Source: Alligator mississippiensis (Eukaryota; Chordata; Crocodylia; Alligatoridae). From it: a stretch of DNA of 64,000 bases. Both the position numbers and the translations under genes were made by a program. The DNA lies in contig NC_081829.1 of NCBI RefSeq assembly GCF_030867095.1, positions 92,155,261 to 92,219,260 of the forward strand, in the 5' to 3' direction. Shown one piece after another: positions 13,301 to 22,300 of this stretch (its first letter is position 1; each line of letters opens with the position of its first letter). A model generated the notes under the pieces. The model was not told the origin of the DNA and made no database searches. It saw nothing but the letters and a program-made list of their open reading frames with translations.

Positions 13301-16300
13301 AACTATCATGCTTTTCTCTGTTGACATACTGGTGTTAAGTTGTCTGCTGTCACCTGGACTTTTTTCAGTCCTGATATCATGAAAAGAACTGCTGTGCATG
13401 CTAAAGATTCATGGCTGAAATTCTTAGATGAAGCAAGTATTATCTGGAATCCAGATGCCTTAGGTAAGAAAGGGTTCCAGAAGAGCTCTCATTTGAAAGT
13501 GGAAAGCCTTCGCACATGGCTACTGACAAAAACGGTACTCCCTTACACATGTGGATTCTTGAATTAAATAGATCCTGCACTTTTACATATGTCTAGAATA
13601 AGCTCCTTGAGACACCAAGGGACAAGACAGGCACCTATTTAATTCTGTAAATGGCACAAGCCATTTACCAAATCCCTTTGATTTCAAAATTGAAGACACC
13701 ACTTACGCATGCCTGTTAATTTTTGTGAAGAATCGGCTCACTTTTCACACCTCATTAACAGTTGTTAAACTGATACTCAGAGGACCCCCTCTCTAAGAAG
13801 AATCTGACAAGACTAGTCAATTCAGAACTGTCACTAGCACACCACTGGTAGCAGTTGAGATAGGTCAAATAATACATTACCCACCTAGAATGCAGTTTCC
13901 TGACTGCACACAATAGTAATTTGAAAACTGGATGCAGTCTAAACTACAGACAGAGAGCTCATTTGGCTTTGTAGGTAATCTGGCATGTTGTGAGATCATG
14001 TGACCAAGAAGTCTGAGGTAGACCTTTATCAACACTTGAAACAAGAGACTAGGAAAAGGTATGTGACATGACCGGTCCAATGGAGAAGACTCTCTGCCCA
14101 CTGAAGCATGTTTGGCTCCAAAGCTTAGAAATTAAATGCAAGATCCCAAATCTCACTGGGTGCTTACAGAAGTGGGTGAACCCCCCTCCCCCACAAAAAG
14201 CTCCCAACACTTTACTTTCAGGTTGGTGAGCCCCCATACCAAGCACAAAGCATCCCCAGAAAAGGAATCGTGTCAGTTTGACCTGGCTCCCCAGCATCTC
14301 GCATGCTTCAGTGGGGTTTTTGGCACTTTTATCTAATAGCTGATTGAATTAGAAAGCTCAAAGAGCCCTGCTGAAGCATGCGAGCTATACAGACACTGGG
14401 GAGCCAGGTCAAACCGACATGGTTCCTCTTCCAGTAAAGCACCATTGTGTTTTTTCCATGTCTGTCAGCACCCACTATTCCTTTGGAGTCAACAAATTAT
14501 AAATGAATTACACAGGTAAGAGTTATTCCAACCTACTGCTGGTCTGCACAGGAAAAACTGCCAATCTACTGTCATAAGCTACCCCATTAACTGAGTTGAA
14601 GAAGCACTCTGAAGTACCCCCACATCTCCTGTATCAGCATTCCTGTGCTTAAAAACCAGCAGTGGGGATGTTTGAACTAAAGCTTATTCAAGTGCCCCTG
14701 CCGCCATTTTTAAATACAGGGACACTGACACACAAGACGTAGGAGGCTGGTGGAGCTCAGCACTTGCCACGCTCCAGTGGACTCAATTAATCGAGTCTCC
14801 TCTGATATGCTGCAATTTCAGCAAGTCAAAGCAGCCTTGGCACTTATGTATAGACGCCCTTGGTTCTTGACCTTCCTTGTTAGAATCAATGTACTCCCCA
14901 GAAAAGGCCAGTTCTTGGCTTTCATTCATTTTTTGGCTATGGAAAAATATAATAGAGCAATTCTTCTGTTGCAAAGAACTCAGAAAGACCAGGACAAGTC
15001 AAAACGTTTTTGAAGCTATGGATTACTACTTGAAATCTTCGTGTTTACCTTATGAATTGTGCAGGTGTGTATGACACTAACAGAGGTGACAGTGCTAATA
15101 CTGCATGGCACTCTGCACCAGGAACACTCCTAACTTACATTTATTTTAAATACCCAAACCAACTTTTGAGAAGAGGTGGGGGAAGGAGGGGAAAAATACT
15201 CACACAGGGAGGAAACAGGTCAATGTCTCTGTGTAGCTGTTTAATCCTAAGTAATGAAGCATTTTCTTCATTTCCATAATCAATATACAATACTAATGCT
15301 TTCTTCTGCACAATGTCAACTTCTTTCACCAGTACTCTGTTCCATGTCTAGATATGAATAAATGGCATTTTGGTTGTAAAAGCTGCAATGATGAGCTCAA
15401 TATACTCTTTAAATATTTCTTCACAGAAAGAATTGTACCAAATACTTTATTTTATACTCATTTTTACTGCTTTCTTACCAATTTTGTAAAAGCTCAAAAA
15501 AATGCTCACTGCATCAAAATTACCTGGACAAAAGTTTTCTGTAAAAGCTACCAATAGGTGGCTTGGTCCAAAGGTAAAATTCCATCCTTTAGAAGTACTT
15601 GCAGTGCTTTTATTTGCTTTTAAGAGACCTAGGGCATTTATAGACATGCTGCAGGAGGCATGGTGGGGCACTTTAATTAGCAAGCTGTGCTAATTAAAAG
15701 CACCCAAGTGTTACCTGCATCAGTGTCCCTGCACTAAAAATGGTGGTGGGGCACTTTAAACTAGAGCTCATCGAACAAGCTTTAGCTTAAAGTGCCCCAC
15801 CGCTATTTTTCAGTGCGGGGACATTGATGCACATGACACTGAAGGCTGCCGCAGTGCATTAATTTCCACATTCCAGATTAATCGAGTTTGCTCAGAAGCA
15901 CTGAATTTATAGACCCAGTTATAGGAGCCCCTTGAGTCTGGTAACAAACACTGAAGGAGAAAGGATGGAAGACAGACAAATGGCAAAAATTCTCTCATCC
16001 ACTACAGAATCACTATCAAAAAAGTCAGGTCAGGGATCAGATAAGAATTGGAAGAGTCACATTAACCAAAGTTAAAAAATTATGAGATATAAGCCTTATT
16101 CAAAAGTTGTCCAATTGTATTAATGTCAGGTAAGTTCACCAAAACTCTAAACAAATCTGGAGCAATTAATAAGAGAAAAAAAAAAAAAAAGGCTCAAGCA
16201 ATAATCAAGTCAATTTTCTACATAGTTTGAACCCAGACATAGTTAAATACACTTTAAAATGGTCTGTTCCAAATGCAACAATATATTTACTTGATGAAAA

Positions 16301-19300
16301 TGCTGGTATCTTTACATACAAATTAGCACAATATACAACACATCCCCACAAAATGTAGTTTTTGAATGAAAACAGGTATTTAGAAACTTACACTTCTGCC
16401 TTCTCTTAAAAGTATTACCAGGTGCAAAATAAAAAGTGTTACCTGATCCAGGAAATATTTTGCAACACAGACTTCCCCTCGGACAGGAACATATTCTTCC
16501 TCGTTAACTGTATTAGCGTAACAGTCTTTCAGTTTCACAGTAAGTGTTCTAATATGCTCCAAAACTTCCGGAGAACAGACTTGTATGTACAATTCACTTG
16601 GATTCCTGAATTCTGTAACTGTTCCCTAAAAAAAAAGAAAAAAAAAAAAGAACCATACTAGAGTAGATTATCCAAACTCAGTAAAGAGTAAGATATCCAT
16701 GATAATTATTACTTTTTTTTTTTTAAACAAGTTTAATACAAAGGTATAATGAAATACTGTAAACATTTTCTATCAAATTAGAATTTGCGCTATTTCTAGA
16801 ATTCTAATGCCAGAAAAGTTCACTTTTGTAATGACATCTTCCCCTACATAGTACTCTATCTGTAGATCCAAACACACTTTGCCAAGATGGGCAAATATCA
16901 CTAGCCACATTTTATAGCTGAAGAAACTGAGGGACAGAGCCGAAATGAACTGACCTGGCTAGGAAAGGCATTATACTTAGAAGAGATTAACAATTAAGTG
17001 TACCAAGATTCTCCCCCCCTCCTCCCCCCCCACTAATATCACCATTTAATATAGACAGCAATAAAAGAAAATACCTGTATTTCCATTGCTTTTTTGAGCG
17101 CTAGATCTTGCAGGTCTGAAAACATAATTTTCTTTATATTATCTTCTGTTCTGACAACATCCACAGGAGATAAGTTACCCTATTTAGAAATGACAATTGT
17201 TTATTTAATTAGGGTATTCTAAATATTTCTTGTTGCTGTTCAGGGAACAAACTCCTTAAAATCATTTATGGAAAAAAATTTCCACATGTGTTTAAGTTCA
17301 TTTTCAGGGAGATCCAGCTCATAAAGTGCCCAAGTCACTTTTGAAAGTGGAGTTTAGTCACTTTTGAGAATTCCATAAAGTAAAACTAAAAAGCAGTTTA
17401 GGTATATTATTGCAAAAATGAAAGCATGAACCGAAGAGAAAACCAAAAGAAGGAACTTTATGGTATAAGTGCTGCCTAGAAACACTTGGAAATGGAAACC
17501 AAGTGATTGCCTCAAAATTCAGCTGTATTATCTTCGATACACTTCTAAAGAGGACTGCATTGAAGAAATACCTTAAAATAAACTTTATCCAACAGAAGCT
17601 ACCCACAAAGCCACAAACAGTAGCTAAATACTTGAACTAACAGGGGTTAACATACCAATAAAAGGACAGCTATAAGTAATATTTCTAAATTTGGACTTTT
17701 GACCTTAGAATTTTTATAATGCGACACCTACAGCATATGATTTTGTTATAAATAGGATCCAGCAAAACTGAAATCCATAGTTTACACTTACAAAAAAAAC
17801 CTATAGTTTAAATCAGTAGCAGGCACTTAAGAATACTGTTGCCCTAATTCTTGACTTCAGTTTGTTAAATTTCTATCCCCTTTAGTAAGATTTTTAACAT
17901 ACTTTAAAGTATCACTAGGGTAGATCTATTATCTGCAATAAGCATTTTAAATGAAATTCAATCAAAGTAACAGTTAACATGTTATACCTTAAAATCAACC
18001 TTTTTCTTTATTTCACCAGGTGGCTTGGCATTTTCTTCATTTTTTTTAAAACTGAAATAAAGTATTTGATTAAAGTCACATTAGTATTCAAGAGTCAGGA
18101 AGGAAAAGCCAACTTAGTAAGTTATTTACACAATCCAATAAAAAGGAAGTGCCAACTCTCATCCCTTTCTGAAGAGAAAGCATGCTATTTCTCACTCATG
18201 TAGCAGCCAGTTTTCCCCTCTAACTCTTCATGTACACCAGAATCCCAACAAAGACTTCCAAATATACAAGGTCAAGGCTCCCCCTCCCCACAACTATTGT
18301 GTAAATGGTTGCAGTAATGAACATCAAGTTAACTAACAAGGTAGTTAACATGCATTAAGAGCTTATTGTAAAGTATGCTTTCCAGGTCCATTTTCAGGAC
18401 AGGGCTCAATTAGGATAAATTAATGTTTTAATTTATGGGGCCACCTCTTCTCACTAGGAACTTCAAGTGTGGCAAAGCCATTTCCATTGAAGTCCATAGC
18501 AAAAATTCCCATAACGTGAGATTATGTTGCCAAGCAGATTTTCCCCTCTTCCACAAACAAAAGTTACACAATAGAAGCATTGGTTCCTTTTAATGGTATT
18601 TGGTAAATGGAAACAAAGATAACATTACGGAGATGTTATGATGGTAGTTGCATGATCTCTAATTATGTAAGAAAAGGCAGAAAAAAAAAATCCTGATCTT
18701 CCAAAGTTTCATCTGAAGCTCAAGAGGCATACATTCACTTGTAAATAAAAAAAGTTTTATGCCTAACCTTTAGTACACAACATGAAGCCCTAAGATGTCA
18801 TTTCTGTTGACTTTCTGAGCCTTCTCTTACTGGACCCCCCCAATGCCCCATTTATTTATTTTACAGAACTCATACTTATAATAGAATCAAATTTATATCT
18901 GAGACTGAGCAATGCAAGTTATTATTTCAATACAGAGGTTATAGAACTAGGCTTTTCCACTGTCAGAAGTCATACACATTTTTTAAATTCTCTTTGAATT
19001 ACAAGATAGTGCCTTAACTTACTTCTTTTTAACTGGCTTGCATACAACAACATGGGATGACCAATCTTTCTTCTGGCAGTCTACAGAGCAATAATACGTC
19101 TGTTTACATTGTGAACATCTCAGGGACCCTAAAATAAATTAGGAGTCAGTAGCGTGCCTAACAAACAGATAAACAGGTAACAATCATTATAAAAGGTAAC
19201 TTTACATGTATGAACAGTCACCTGTTAGATTACTATATAACAAGAAGGCATTTTTAAATTAAGCTTTGTCCAGTTTTTTTTAAAAGAAAGGGTGCAGATA

Positions 19301-22300
19301 TACACCCAAGTAAATATAAACATGTACCTTTACTTTTTTTGATTTAGCTACTTAGAATTTCATTCCCTCTCTCCAATGAAAAAGCAAGTACTTCAACAAA
19401 CAGTGTTAAACTGCCCCTGCTGTGTTACTCTTGGCTTTTCAAAGCAGACTGATCTATTTTATTGGCAATTATGTCTGATGATTCTGTAATCTTCATAATT
19501 TTAAAATAAAGTATGTATTATGTCTACTTCAAAGTTAAAATTAAGTGTAAAATAGGGGTGCACCGATAGACAATTTTACGGTCGATACTGATCACCAATT
19601 TTTAAGGAGGCATATTGGCTAATACTGAACCAACTTCCAATACCAGCCTGGCAATGTGGAGCGCTACCTCCAGCTGGTAAGTCTGCTGTGGTGGGAGGGG
19701 GGAGCAGGATGAGGGGCCTGATCAAGGTCCCCGTGGGGAGATGTGGGGCAGGGGCTGCCCAGCCAGGGCAGGGCACAGGACAGAGCCACGGCTCATGGGG
19801 GGGGGTGCGCGGCAGCACGCGCACAGCAGCAGCTCCTACCACCATGTGCCACTCACCTGGGAGCCACTGGCTGAGAGGCGACCTTGTGGCTGCCTATAAG
19901 TTGATCATGGGGGCACAGAAGGGAATTGGTGAGGCTTTACTCACCAAGGCGCGCCTGGGGGTTACAAGAAATAATGGCCATAGGCTAGCAGAGAGCAGAT
20001 TTAGACTAGACATTAGGAAGAACTTCTTCACAGTTAGAGTGGCCAAAGTCTGGAATGGGCTCCCAAGGCAGGTGGTGCTCTCCCCTACCTTGGGGGTCTT
20101 CAAGAGGAGGTTAGATAGGCATCTAGCTGGGGTCATCTAAACCCAGCACTCTTTCCTGCCTATGCAGGGGGTTGGACTCGATGATCTATTGAGGTCCCTT
20201 CCGACCCTAGCATCTATGAATCTATGGTCTAGTGGCTCGTCCACCCCTCGCCGCTCATCTGGCGACTTTCACCCCTCATCCAGGAGGGTGCGGGGTGGGG
20301 CGTGTGCCTCCAGATCTGTGCAGGGTAGGCTGGGACCAGGGCTGCGCCAAGCTCTTCTCAGCGGGGCAGGGCTGTGCTGAGGGAGCTACAGGGGCAGACA
20401 CAAATTGGCCATAGGCGCCTCTCAACACAGCCCCACCCCACCAGGAAGAGCTTGGTATAGCTCTGGCCCCAGCCTGCCCCACGTAGATCCCAAGGCACAC
20501 ACCTCCTGTGCCCTCCTGGACAAGTGGCAGAAGCAGCAGCAGGAGCCGCCAGACAAGCACCAAATGAGTCGCTGGACCAGCAGCTCCCAGATGAGCAGCA
20601 TGTGGCAGGTACTCCCCACAACCCTGGATGAGCTGCAGCTCTGTCCTGCACCCACCCAGGCAACCCTGCCCCATGCCTCCCTTCCCATGGAGGCCCTGAT
20701 CTGCCTCCCTCCCACCCCACCAGACTTACCAGCTGGAGGCAGCTCTCCACAATGCCAGGCTGTCTCCTCACCACCTGTGCTGTGCCGCAGCTGCACACAT
20801 TATTTATTGGCCAAATTACTGGCCTGATATTATCGGGCTGATATGGCAGGTTTCCACTATATTAACATTTTTTTTATTTTTTATTTTTTTTAATATCAGT
20901 GCCAATCCGATATCACTGTAAACTAGTACAAAACTCAAGCATGGCTATGGCTTTGAAACAAGAAAAGGCTTACCAGACAGACCACAATGATGGCAAGTAG
21001 TTATCCGAGGGAATCGCACCAATGGATAGTGTGATTTCAAATCACAGTTTACAGATAAAATATTCTCAGGGGAATTATGTAACTTCTGCTTTGCACGATG
21101 GAAGTCAGAACTGACAGTCTAAAAGGAAACAAATGTAAATGGTAGTTTTTAAATAAAAGCTTAAATCATATGGACTAGAAATATTCAAATACAAGTTACA
21201 TGCAGTTGAAGACTGCTTATCCCAAAACAAAATTTCTAAAAATTTCGCAAATCCCATAACACATCCTACTTGCTTTGACAACTGCCACATGGTGTTAAAT
21301 ACAGAGCAATTTTTATCTGGTGAAGATTTTGAATCTAGAACCATTAAAAGATAAAAAAGAAAAAAAGAACGCAGTGTTAAGTTAAAGTTAAATGCCAAAT
21401 TGTTCCAGTTAAATATAATTTTGGATCACAGTTATTCAGGAATTCCTACAGAGCATTCTTATTTGTTTAATAAGCAAAGAAAGCAAGGGATATATAGAAC
21501 AGAGTGGCTTCTGAGTGCAATAATCCACTGAAGTCACAGCTCTTGATGTCATCTAGCAGTATTACCTTTTTACTCACTGAAGTGGTCTGGTACTGACAAT
21601 TTATACATATATCTCTAGAAGAGTGATTTTCAACCTTATTGGATTCAGGGCACCCCTCAGAAAATGCTTAGCTTTCATTTATTTATTGACTACAGAAAAA
21701 TAATGGAACAAATTCTTCTGTTGCAAAAACTCAGAAAGACCCCACCCCAACATGTCAGAATGTTTTTGACACTATGCATTCCCATTTGAATTTTCTGGGT
21801 TTATCTTGTGAATCTCATATAGGTGTGTGCACGCCTAACAGCGCTAATATTGTGTGTAGCACCTTCCAAAAGGATCTCACGGCACCTTGGTGGAGAACCA
21901 TTGGCACAGAAGTTCTGAAATTCCATCCTGAACAACTATCATCATCACTGTAGAAATCTGAAGGGGGTGAATTCATTTGCTTTGGCAATTAGCTACACAA
22001 CATTTATTACAGAAAAAAACATGAGCCTTGGATCTCACTTTTGAAAGGGATCTTAAAAACAGCTTGGCATTAAAAACTGAATATCCCACTACACTGTAGC
22101 AAGGTATAGCTTATACATAGTTTTTATACCAATTTAACCAAGTTTGTTTTTAAATTAACCTAGTTAAAGCACTGTATCTCACTACATTGTGAACACTCTA
22201 AATAAGAAAGCTAGCCAGCCATGTTAGTCTGAAGTCAGGCAGAAGACAGGGCAGGGTGGCACCTTACAGATTTGTTCAGAGTCATGATCTTTCGTGGGCT

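Noticed and set aside
19688..20140. 150-codon plus-strand frame containing [20 protein letters not shown]
   Set aside because: This is the well-known artefact of translating a CR1 3' end, here nested in a hAT element.
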